DNA of 10,749 nucleotides, from positions 1 to 10,749 of the forward strand of contig PCAT01000113.1 of the NCBI GenBank assembly GCA_002730655.1, read 5' to 3'. Below the pieces are notes generated by a model that did no database searches, was not told where the DNA came from, and saw only the letters and a program-made list of their open reading frames with translations. Of this stretch, positions 5,949-10,749 are shown in pieces. A program made the position numbers and the translations under genes. The stretch is from Balneola sp. (GTDB taxonomy: Bacteria > Bacteroidota > Rhodothermia > Balneolales > Balneolaceae). The first letter of the stretch is position 1. Every line of letters starts with the position of its first letter.

Positions 5949-5956
5949 TATTTATA
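5949..5956 (-). promoter_or_regulatory. T4-type late promoter for the leftward cassette
   Basis: The plus strand reads TATTTATA, which is TATAAATA on the minus strand, exactly the T4 late promoter consensus recognised with gp55. It lies 23 nt before ATG 5925, so the leader would be about 17 nt and contain GAGGAG. I found no other exact copy in the window on either strand. Confidence 0.7.
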
Positions 5957-5966
5957 AAAATAATCG

Positions 5967-5995
5967 TTTACATTGATTAATTTTTATGTTATAAT
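5967..5995 (+). promoter_or_regulatory. Strong sigma70-like promoter of the tmRNA-tRNA unit
   Basis: TTTACA (5967-5972), 17-nt spacer, TATAAT (5990-5995), with TG one base before the -10. Transcription should start near 6002, just ahead of the tmRNA acceptor piece. It shares G-TTTACA and TTTTATGnTATAATATA with the promoter at 1955-1983 and points away from the late promoter at 5949-5956. Confidence 0.88.
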
Positions 5996-6007
5996 ATATA
6001 GTATATA

Positions 6008-6066
6008 GCGATGAAGCTAAGTAAAAAATAGACTGGACCCGGGGGCGGTACCCGGCGCCTCCACCA
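6008..6066 (+). ncRNA. ssrA: tmRNA acceptor piece (3' half, encoded first)
   Basis: This small RNA carries the T-arm and the CCA that is charged with alanine. The T-loop GGCGGTA replaces the usual TTCRANT, as I recall for alphaproteobacterial tmRNA acceptor pieces. GCTA (6016-6019) and AATA (6027-6030) could pair with TAGC and TATT in the coding piece (6115-6125) to hold the two RNAs together. The 5' end is an estimate. Confidence 0.85.
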
Positions 6067-6091
6067 AAACACTGTTATCGAGTTTTTTTAT

Positions 6092-6262
6092 GGGGGCGAA
6101 ATAGGATCGACAGGTATTGAGTAGCAAAGTGGAGCTATCCGGCGGAAGCTCGGTTAACGCAACGTTCAACTAAACGCAAACGATAACTTTGCACCTCAGG
6201 AGTTCGCGCAAGCCGCGTAATTCCTATGCGCCCGGAGAGAGCGTGGAAACAGAATCTCTCCA
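6092..6262 (+). ncRNA. ssrA: tmRNA coding piece (5' half, encoded second)
   Basis: Begins with the 5' acceptor strand and a D-loop-like AAATAGGATCGACAGG, continues with the pseudoknot-1 region (6130-6160), the tag frame (6176-6220), and ends with the 7-bp hairpin closed at 6261. The tRNA-Cys begins only 5 nt after that hairpin, so the 3' end may be set by processing of the tRNA 5' end. Confidence 0.88.
6176..6220 (+). other. tmRNA proteolysis-tag reading frame
   Basis: From resume codon GCA (6176) to TAA (6218-6220) it encodes ANDNFAPQEFAQAA; with the tRNA-borne alanine, AANDNFAPQEFAQAA. ANDNFA and EFA match the known Caulobacter tag AANDNFAEEFAVAA. The phage tag has PQ where that tag begins EE, is one residue longer, and ends QAA instead of VAA. 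Confidence 0.93.
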
Positions 6263-6266
6263 CTAT

Positions 6267-6340
6267 GAGGGTATGGCAGAGTGGCTATGCGATGGACTGC
6301 AAATCCATTTACCTTGGTTCGATTCCAAGTATCCTCTCCA
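6267..6340 (+). tRNA. tRNA-Cys (anticodon GCA)
   Basis: Full cloverleaf with encoded CCA. Acceptor stem GAGGGTA (6267-6273) with TATCCTC (6330-6336, one G-U pair); D-stem GCA/TGC (6276-6278 with 6288-6290); anticodon stem ATGGA/TCCAT (6292-6296 with 6304-6308), perfect; loop CTGCAAA with anticodon GCA at 6299-6301; T-arm CTTGG-TTCGATT-CCAAG (6313-6329). Discriminator U73 (6337) is the cysteine identity base, which supports the assignment independently of the anticodon. It follows the tmRNA by 5 nt and lies 20 nt before the radical SAM start, so it is very probably cut from the same transcript. It reads TGC and TGT codons. Confidence 0.97.
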
Positions 6341-6360
6341 AATTTAAAGTATTGGTTAAA

Positions 6361-7770
6361 ATGAAAATTAAAAGTAAAAAAGCAAGTAAAAAACTTAATG
6401 TTTTAAGCGAAGATTTAGTAAAAGCTTCTTATCTTAGAGAGAAAGTGGTACAAAATTCTCCTGTAAAAAACTCGCGACAAGATTATAGTAAGATGCTCGA
6501 TAGTATAATTCAAAAAGAAGGATCTTTCTTCTGCTCTCAGCCTTTTATTCATTTATACGTACCAACTTACGGATTTGCGCATCCTTGCTGCAATACCACA
6601 GTGAATGTTAAAAAACACGTTTCTCAAACAGGTCTTAATGGTATATGGAATCAGCCTGAATTTGCTAACTTACGAAAAGAAATGGCAAATGGAAATAAAG
6701 AAAGAGACGCCACTTTAAGAACATGCTTCAGATGTATAGAGGTGGAGTATAACGGATTTGAGAACATTAGAAAACTGTATAACAAAGATTTAGCGCGAGA
6801 CAAAGAATACAAAGAAGAATTAGATAGATTAGTAAAATTTGTAGTAGACAATCCTGAAGAAGAATATCCAACTCCAAATAAAGTTCATACTATAGAGTTA
6901 AAATTATTTGGAAACTATTGTAACTTAAAGTGTTTATTTTGTAACTTTGCTGATTCTTCTTCCGTATCTGAAGAGTGGATGTTATTAGGAGAATTTTCGT
7001 ACGCTCAGCAAAATGAAAAAATGATGTCTAGATCAGGATCAGAGATTCCTTTCAGCTTTCCACTAATTAACTATCAAGATAACGATATAGACGAAGATGA
7101 ATTTTGGGATATGATTAGAAAATCCAAGAGGATAAAATTAGTAGGAGGAGAAACTTGGCTAATCAAACAATACGTACAAATACTAGAAAGATGTGTTGAA
7201 GAAGGATGGGCCAAAGATAAAAAGATATTTGCTTTTTCAAATAATTTTGGACATCCAAACATGCAGTATATCTACGATCTTTTAAAAGAGTTTGAAAGAG
7301 TAACCTATAAGTGCTCTCTAGAAATGTGGGGAGATAGAAACGACTATATAAGATACCCGTCAAAGTGGCCAGAGGTTCATAAAAATATAAAACTGATAAG
7401 TACGTTACCAAACGTCAGTTTAGGACTTACTCTTACGGTAGGACCATTAAATATAGGGTACGTTGACGATTTTGTAAGAGGTGCACAAGAGTTAGAAAAT
7501 AAAGTATTTACTTTTAATACTATCACAAGACCAGCTTGGTATACGCTCAAGAGCATGCCACCTGATTTAAAAGAATTCTACTTAGATAAATTATATAGAA
7601 ATTCTTACGATATATTAGAAAAGATAGAAAAACCTATACAGTTTTTGGAAGAAGCCGAGCATAATGAGATGCAACAACATGTGATGATTGCTAATATTAA
7701 AGCTCGCGATAAGTTAAGAGGTGATAACATCTTAAACTACTTTCCAGAATGGAAGCCTTACTTTAGTTAG
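6361..7770 (+). CDS. N-terminal-twitch radical SAM protein
   Basis: Radical SAM enzyme of about 469 residues. CxxxCxxC (Cys187, Cys191, Cys194, in NYCNLKCLFCNF) holds the SAM-binding [4Fe-4S] cluster, and VGGETW near residue 260 is the GGE motif. An N-terminal Cys-rich region precedes the barrel: Cys58, the Cys76-Cys77 pair in YVPTYGFAHPCC, and TCFRC (Cys122, Cys125), with GLNGIWNQPEFANLR between. That is the layout of marine phage and bacterial proteins with a twitch domain placed before rather than after the barrel. The frame stays open upstream through the tRNA to 6226, but the tRNA and tmRNA rule that extension out; ATG 6361 is the first Met after the tRNA, with only a weak binding site (TAAAG). 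Substrate unknown. Confidence 0.88.
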   Translation: MKIKSKKASKKLNVLSEDLVKASYLREKVVQNSPVKNSRQDYSKMLDSIIQKEGSFFCSQPFIHLYVPTYGFAHPCCNTTVNVKKHVSQTGLNGIWNQPEFANLRKEMANGNKERDATLRTCFRCIEVEYNGFENIRKLYNKDLARDKEYKEELDRLVKFVVDNPEEEYPTPNKVHTIELKLFGNYCNLKCLFCNFADSSSVSEEWMLLGEFSYAQQNEKMMSRSGSEIPFSFPLINYQDNDIDEDEFWDMIRKSKRIKLVGGETWLIKQYVQILERCVEEGWAKDKKIFAFSNNFGHPNMQYIYDLLKEFERVTYKCSLEMWGDRNDYIRYPSKWPEVHKNIKLISTLPNVSLGLTLTVGPLNIGYVDDFVRGAQELENKVFTFNTITRPAWYTLKSMPPDLKEFYLDKLYRNSYDILEKIEKPIQFLEEAEHNEMQQHVMIANIKARDKLRGDNILNYFPEWKPYFS

Positions 7771-7798
7771 GCTATAACACACAACACAGGAGGACAAT

Positions 7799-8032
7799 AT
7801 GTCTAAAAACCCATACGAGATCAGACTCGAAACTTTAAGAATGGCCAAAGAGATGGCTGATACAGAATTTTGTTTGCAACAAGATTTTATGTATCGAATG
7901 ATGGACCAAGCGATGGAAAAGCGCGAGGACATCAAACAAGCGTACGACAAGTACGTACCAAATATGTACAAGCCCGATGAAATTATTCAACGAGCTAATG
8001 AGCTATACAGGTATGTAAGCGAAAAGCAATAG
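7799..8032 (+). CDS. Hypothetical small helical phage protein (77 residues)
   Basis: AGGAGG stands 6 nt before ATG 7799, a strong start. The protein is soluble and almost wholly helical with many Met and charged residues (NPYEIRLETLRMAKEMADTE, then FMYRMMDQAMEKREDIKQAY). It resembles a small unnamed protein widespread in T4-like cyanophages, as far as I remember. One Cys, no motif. It sits 28 nt after the radical SAM gene and 9 nt before the next gene, so it is in the same operon. Confidence 0.82.
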   Translation: MSKNPYEIRLETLRMAKEMADTEFCLQQDFMYRMMDQAMEKREDIKQAYDKYVPNMYKPDEIIQRANELYRYVSEKQ

Positions 8033-8041
8033 GAGCAACTT

Positions 8042-8251
8042 ATGGCCGAAGAAAAGAAAAATGGTATCGTCATGAAGAACGAACACAACGAGTTTGAACT
8101 GGCACTCAGATTTTTGGGTAATGAACTCATCGCAATCAAGATGGCTGCGACAAACTTTAGTGGTAAACTTATCGTATGGAGTATATTATTACTCTTATTT
8201 AGTTTTATGCTATTGGAAGTCTTCGGCCTATCCGCATACTTTGGTATATAA
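8042..8251 (+). CDS. Small C-tail-anchored membrane protein (69 residues)
   Basis: ATG 8042 with AGGAG 6 nt upstream. A charged, soluble N-terminal 40 residues (EEKKNGIVMKNEHNEFELAL) is followed by one strong membrane segment at about 43-65, very rich in Leu, Ile and Phe, and a short tail, SAYFGI. It would be an inner-membrane protein with its head in the cytoplasm. No family recognised. A longer frame starting at 8094 overlaps it out of phase and is a shadow until the real small gene at 8265. Confidence 0.8.
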   Translation: MAEEKKNGIVMKNEHNEFELALRFLGNELIAIKMAATNFSGKLIVWSILLLLFSFMLLEVFGLSAYFGI

Positions 8252-8264
8252 AAGGAGAAATATT

Positions 8265-8351
8265 ATGGCACCTAATCCACACTACGTTAATATGATTATC
8301 AACTTTAGTATACTAGGAACATTGATATATGTTGCCTTTCAAGTATCGTAA
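8265..8351 (+). CDS. 28-residue single-span membrane peptide
   Basis: ATG 8265 has a strong AAAGGAG 7 nt upstream and lies 13 nt after the previous stop. The peptide begins MAPNPHYVNMIINFSILGTL and ends IYVAFQVS; residues 9-27 are hydrophobic and long enough to span a membrane. Its last 23 nt overlap the start of the oxygenase gene. Small one-span proteins like this are common in phages and easily missed. The position ahead of two modification enzymes would also suit a peptide substrate, but nothing in the sequence demands that. Confidence 0.7.
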   Translation: MAPNPHYVNMIINFSILGTLIYVAFQVS

Positions 8352-8853
8352 GAAGATAGTTCAATATAGAAAGCTACCTAAATTTAGATTTATTGGATAT
8401 ATGCCAGAGCTGTTTATGGAGCAAAGACTTCTAGACTGCTCTAACAGCTCTGACACAACTGAAAAGTCTAAAAAAAATAATGTCGATTTTGGAGACTATG
8501 GCTTTCTAGAACATTACAGTCAAAGACACCTTAGTGGCACTTGGTTGCCAGAGGTGTTTGACATATTTGGAAATATGTATGATCTTCGATACGCTATTTT
8601 AGAAAAAGATAAAAAGATACCATGGCATATTGACATACCAAAAGGTCATAGATTTATAGCAATGCTAAAGGGTTCTCATCTTTACAAAGTAGAAGGTAAC
8701 AAACATCCTATAGAGATGTTAAAAGGTGAGATATGGTTTATCAATGCTAGTTATCGGCACGAGATAGAAAATACTACGAATGGCGATAGAGTAGCACTAC
8801 TAGGAAAATTTAATGACACAACTCAACTACTACGAGCTGGAACCAGAAGATAA
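8329..8853 (+). CDS. Fe(II)/2-oxoglutarate oxygenase, Asp/Asn beta-hydroxylase-like
   Basis: The double-stranded beta-helix core shows the expected ligands: IPWHIDIPKGHRF with His100 and Asp102, FINASYRHEIEN with distal His144, and GDRVALLGKF with Arg154 as likely 2-oxoglutarate anchor. The order HxD, then H, then R, and the W-H-x-D and H-x-x-x-N contexts resemble the aspartyl/asparaginyl beta-hydroxylase cupin group. It hydroxylates an unknown substrate, perhaps a protein or peptide side chain. Length is 174 residues. ATG 8329 overlaps the 28-residue gene, with AGGA upstream. The next gene, a radical SAM enzyme, starts 41 nt before this one ends, so expression is tightly coupled. Confidence 0.8.
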   Translation: MLPFKYRKKIVQYRKLPKFRFIGYMPELFMEQRLLDCSNSSDTTEKSKKNNVDFGDYGFLEHYSQRHLSGTWLPEVFDIFGNMYDLRYAILEKDKKIPWHIDIPKGHRFIAMLKGSHLYKVEGNKHPIEMLKGEIWFINASYRHEIENTTNGDRVALLGKFNDTTQLLRAGTRR

Positions 8854-9724
8854 CCACTTTACAGATGTTGTGATAGACGTCACTCATCGATGTAATATGA
8901 TGTGTAAAAACTGTTACATACCTAATCGTGAGATACCTGATATGGATGCAGATCTCATGATAGAAACCATTAAGAAGTTTCCAAAGAGAGTTGCTATTCG
9001 TATTATAGGTGCAGAACCAACAATGCGTCAAGACTTACCAGAACTCATTACTCGTATTTTAGATACAGGCCATAGGGTTACATTACTAACAAATGGTTTA
9101 AGACTAGCTCGAGAAAACTATGTAAAAGGATTAAAAGACGCTGGATTAAAGCATTTGTACCTTAGCCTTAATGGTGTTGACAACGACGATTGGTATGAAA
9201 AAATAGATGAGATGAGATGCTCTAAAAAGAAAATTCAGGCCATGATTAATGCTAACAAGTATAATTTGTTAAGAGACGTTGGTTGTATTATTGTCAATGG
9301 TGTTAATGAAGAAGCTCCAGCAAGAATGATAGACATGTTTAAAAGACATGATATTAAAAATGTAGTAGTAAGATTTAAGACGATCGGTCAGCTTGGTAGA
9401 TATATGGAAGGAGTTCATCAAATGGGTATGGACAGTCTCATCAATATAGTCTGTAAGCAACTTAATCTTAAAGAAGACTACGTTAGGTGGTGGCAAAACA
9501 ACTGGATATATCCGGATAGTAGACAGGAAAAAGACAGCTTTTTATTTCCACTAGATCCAAAACAAAGACTAGTGTATAAGGGGATATGGATAAAACTCGT
9601 AAACTGGAATACAGATGGAAAGACTACTGTTCTCGAGAACAGCACTAGACGTGGTAGAGTAACAGAAAATTTTAAAGTCGCGCCGTTCTTTGAGCACGTA
9701 ACTAATAATGAAGGTGGATATTGA
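8813..9724 (+). CDS. Radical SAM enzyme (MoaA/SPASM-like core)
   Basis: A 303-residue protein. CxxxCxxC at Cys27, Cys31, Cys34 (THRCNMMCKNCYIPNRE) binds the SAM [4Fe-4S] cluster; IGAEPT (65-70) is the GGEP-type SAM-binding motif, followed by LLTNG (91-95) and YLSLNG (116-121), the usual barrel strands. No Cys-rich SPASM or twitch extension follows; the C-terminal 90 residues are Trp-rich and end in GGY. Start at ATG 8813 lies in the end of the oxygenase gene. The stop TGA overlaps the next ATG (TGATG). Substrate unknown; the neighbours suggest a modification pathway. Confidence 0.88.
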   Translation: MTQLNYYELEPEDNHFTDVVIDVTHRCNMMCKNCYIPNREIPDMDADLMIETIKKFPKRVAIRIIGAEPTMRQDLPELITRILDTGHRVTLLTNGLRLARENYVKGLKDAGLKHLYLSLNGVDNDDWYEKIDEMRCSKKKIQAMINANKYNLLRDVGCIIVNGVNEEAPARMIDMFKRHDIKNVVVRFKTIGQLGRYMEGVHQMGMDSLINIVCKQLNLKEDYVRWWQNNWIYPDSRQEKDSFLFPLDPKQRLVYKGIWIKLVNWNTDGKTTVLENSTRRGRVTENFKVAPFFEHVTNNEGGY

Positions 9725-10275
9725 TGTTTAAAGTAGTTAATACGTGGGAGTCACCAGAGTACTTGACTCCATTACAGAATTATGTTAAGACTATAAGTGG
9801 ATTAAGATCAGAAAACTATATCAACTTGAAGGTAGATAGAGCTGCAGCTTGGTGGATACTGTACGATGGTAAGTGGATAGTCGGTTTCTCTGGAGTTCAG
9901 ATTCCAGACTCTTGGCTAAATAAAAAAGTCGCTCGTATCATGTATAGAACTTATCTTGCTCCAGAAGTCAGAGGAAAAGGTATGAATCCAACCAGACATA
10001 ATTGGTACTACTCTGGAGAAAAACAGATAACGTTCTGTCAGAGCTTTGGCCTTACCCCAGTCATATCAAGAGAAGAGACCGGTGGAGTCAACGCTGCAAG
10101 AAATATAGTAAAGAAACTTAATGAAATATACGATCAGAAAAAATGGACGTTGTTACCGGGGCATTACTATACTTGTAAGGGAGAACCTAAAGATAATCCT
10201 AAGTGTTGGCAAAGATTAGTATGTTATGGTGACACTCGCCACGTTCAAAAGCTTCCACATAAAATGGTGCTATGA
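9724..10275 (+). CDS. GNAT-like N-acetyltransferase
   Basis: Chosen start ATG 9724 overlaps the upstream TGA by one base, with AAGGTGG upstream; TTG one codon earlier is possible. In the 183-residue protein the strand WWILYDGKWIVGFSGVQI (about 43-60) is followed by ARIMYRTYLAPEVRGKGM (70-87). Its RGKGM matches the acetyl-CoA pyrophosphate-binding Q/R-x-x-G-x-G/A of GNAT motif A, as V-R-G-K-G-M. FCQSFGLTPV (104-113) resembles the later GNAT region where the acyl acceptor is held. The C-terminal half is Trp- and Cys-containing and unusual. Probable acetyl or acyl transfer to an unknown amine; family membership is a judgement by eye. Confidence 0.65.
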   Translation: MFKVVNTWESPEYLTPLQNYVKTISGLRSENYINLKVDRAAAWWILYDGKWIVGFSGVQIPDSWLNKKVARIMYRTYLAPEVRGKGMNPTRHNWYYSGEKQITFCQSFGLTPVISREETGGVNAARNIVKKLNEIYDQKKWTLLPGHYYTCKGEPKDNPKCWQRLVCYGDTRHVQKLPHKMVL

Positions 10276-10749
10276 TGAAAATAAGATCAGTAGACTTTAA
10301 AACGATGGTTCCTCTGTTCGAGAAAGCAGCAAAAGACAATCATCGTAATGCCGAAAATTATAGTCCAAAAAGAATGAGAAAGAGATGGGAGCATTATGCC
10401 GAGTTTAATCTGGTAGAAGAAGATGGGGTTCCAATCGCTTTTGGTGGAGTGTACGAGTACTCAGGATATTTAGTAAGAGTCGTGGACAGATTCTATCTCT
10501 TTCCAGAGTATAGAGTTCGATATCTAGCCACAAAGGGAAAGAAGTTTGGAAATAAACCAGGGGTTGATCTTATGATACCGTATCAGACTCAAAAATATTG
10601 CGAAGACTACGAGTGCTTCTTCTCGATAGAGCAGAGACGAAGAGCAGGTTCTATTCAAGGATTCGTAGATCAGCTAAGAGGTTACACTTTATTAGAAGGA
10701 ACTTATTACACTTCAAGCTCAAAGACACAAAACAGCATTCAACACGTGG
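10272..10749 (+). CDS. Possible second GNAT-fold protein, cut by the window end
   Basis: Starts ATGATG at 10272/10275, overlapping the previous stop (ATGA), and stays open for 159 codons to the window edge, so the C terminus is missing. The N terminus MKIRSVDFKTMVPLFEKAAK looks like the first strand and helix of a GNAT domain, and GVPIAFGGVYEY followed by VVDRFYLFPEYR resembles the central strands, but no R-x-x-G-x-G/A motif is visible. Later it is rich in Tyr, Phe and basic residues. It is probably paired with the preceding acetyltransferase-like protein, either as a paralogue or a partner. Confidence 0.6.
   Translation, partial: MMKIRSVDFKTMVPLFEKAAKDNHRNAENYSPKRMRKRWEHYAEFNLVEEDGVPIAFGGVYEYSGYLVRVVDRFYLFPEYRVRYLATKGKKFGNKPGVDLMIPYQTQKYCEDYECFFSIEQRRRAGSIQGFVDQLRGYTLLEGTYYTSSSKTQNSIQHV

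Larger units (their letters stand above)
6002..6262 (+). ncRNA. ssrA: Circularly permuted two-piece tmRNA (alphaproteobacterial type)
   Basis: tmRNA rescues stalled ribosomes by acting first as tRNA-Ala and then as a short message. Here the 3' part comes first. The acceptor piece ends at 6066 with a T-arm (stem CCGGG 6039-6043 with CCCGG 6051-6055, 7-nt loop), acceptor strand CGCCTCC (6056-6062), A73 and encoded CCA (6064-6066). A 25-nt intervening segment (6067-6091) follows, then the coding piece starting GGGGGCGAAATAGGATCGACAGG. GGGGGCG (6092-6098) pairs with CGCCTCC, with G-U at the third pair, the alanine identity element. After a first hairpin (GAGCT 6132-6136 with AGCTC 6147-6151) comes the tag message and a hairpin GGAGAGA/TCTCTCC (6234-6240 with 6255-6261). 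The outer ends are approximate. Maturation would excise the intervening segment and leave two RNAs. Confidence 0.96.

Noticed and set aside
5711..5980. 89-codon plus-strand frame opposite the leftward membrane protein
   Set aside because: It is antisense to a gene with a good ribosome binding site, late promoter and membrane segment; its product is low-complexity Ser/Ala-rich, as expected of a shadow.
6067..6091. T-rich stretch in the tmRNA intervening segment as a terminator
   Set aside because: There is no stable hairpin just before the T run, and termination here would separate the two halves of the permuted tmRNA.
6002..6340. tmRNA/tRNA as a prophage attachment site
   Set aside because: Both RNA genes are complete, no flanking direct repeat of an RNA 3' end and no integrase are visible, and the surrounding genes look like those of a lytic T4-like phage.
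6226..6360. N-terminal extension of the radical SAM frame back to an ATG at 6226
   Set aside because: The extension would translate the end of the tmRNA and the whole tRNA-Cys; the protein is complete and motif-bearing from ATG 6361.
7163..7411. 82-codon minus-strand frame inside the radical SAM gene
   Set aside because: It is antisense to a recognised enzyme and has no promoter or ribosome binding site.
8094..8264. Upstream part of an 85-codon frame ending at 8351
   Set aside because: It is out of phase with the membrane protein at 8042; the real start in this frame is ATG 8265 with AAAGGAG.

Overview
The window looks like a piece of a low-GC, T4-like marine myovirus that infects an alphaproteobacterium, possibly a SAR11-type (pelagiphage-like) host. 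The phage character rests on tightly packed small genes with ATGA/TAATG-type overlaps, a phage-style ThyX, a SleB-type cell-wall hydrolase, a DUF3310-like protein, N-terminal-twitch and ordinary radical SAM proteins, a tRNA gene and an exact T4-type late promoter (TATAAATA). The host inference rests on the most striking feature here: a circularly permuted, two-piece tmRNA gene of the alphaproteobacterial type. A zf-CHCC zinc-finger protein fits the same host group.

Layout. Bases 1-1925 (+) carry the end of an unknown gene, a fatty-acid desaturase, ThyX, a small zf-CHCC zinc protein and a small unknown protein, closed by a rho-independent terminator. A strong sigma70-like promoter (1955-1983) then starts a second rightward block (2019-4750): two small unknown proteins, a secreted cell-wall hydrolase, a two-helix membrane protein, a coiled-coil protein, a shortened nucleotide-sugar dehydrogenase and a DUF3310-like protein. 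A leftward cassette follows (5925 down to 4737): a C-terminally anchored membrane protein, a secreted Cys-containing protein, a 40-residue protein with 10 cysteines and another exported-looking protein. It appears to be driven by the T4-type late promoter at 5949-5956.

Divergent from that cassette, a second near-consensus promoter (5967-5995), closely resembling the one at 1955, drives the permuted tmRNA (acceptor piece ending in CCA at 6066, 25-nt intervening segment, coding piece from 6092, tag ANDNFAPQEFAQAA) and a tRNA-Cys(GCA) at 6267-6340. Transcription probably continues into a radical SAM gene (6361-7770), three small genes and a compact block of modification-type enzymes (8329-10749): an Asp/Asn beta-hydroxylase-like Fe(II)/2OG enzyme, a second radical SAM enzyme, a GNAT-like acetyltransferase and a further, possibly GNAT-like protein cut by the window edge.

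How the parts may work together: desaturase and ThyX are metabolic genes (membrane lipid and dTMP supply). The hydrolase and its membrane neighbours are lysis candidates. The tmRNA and tRNA-Cys would support translation and ribosome rescue late in infection. The 2OG/radical SAM/GNAT block suggests a dedicated modification pathway of unknown substrate. All family calls come from reading motifs by eye; no database search was possible.
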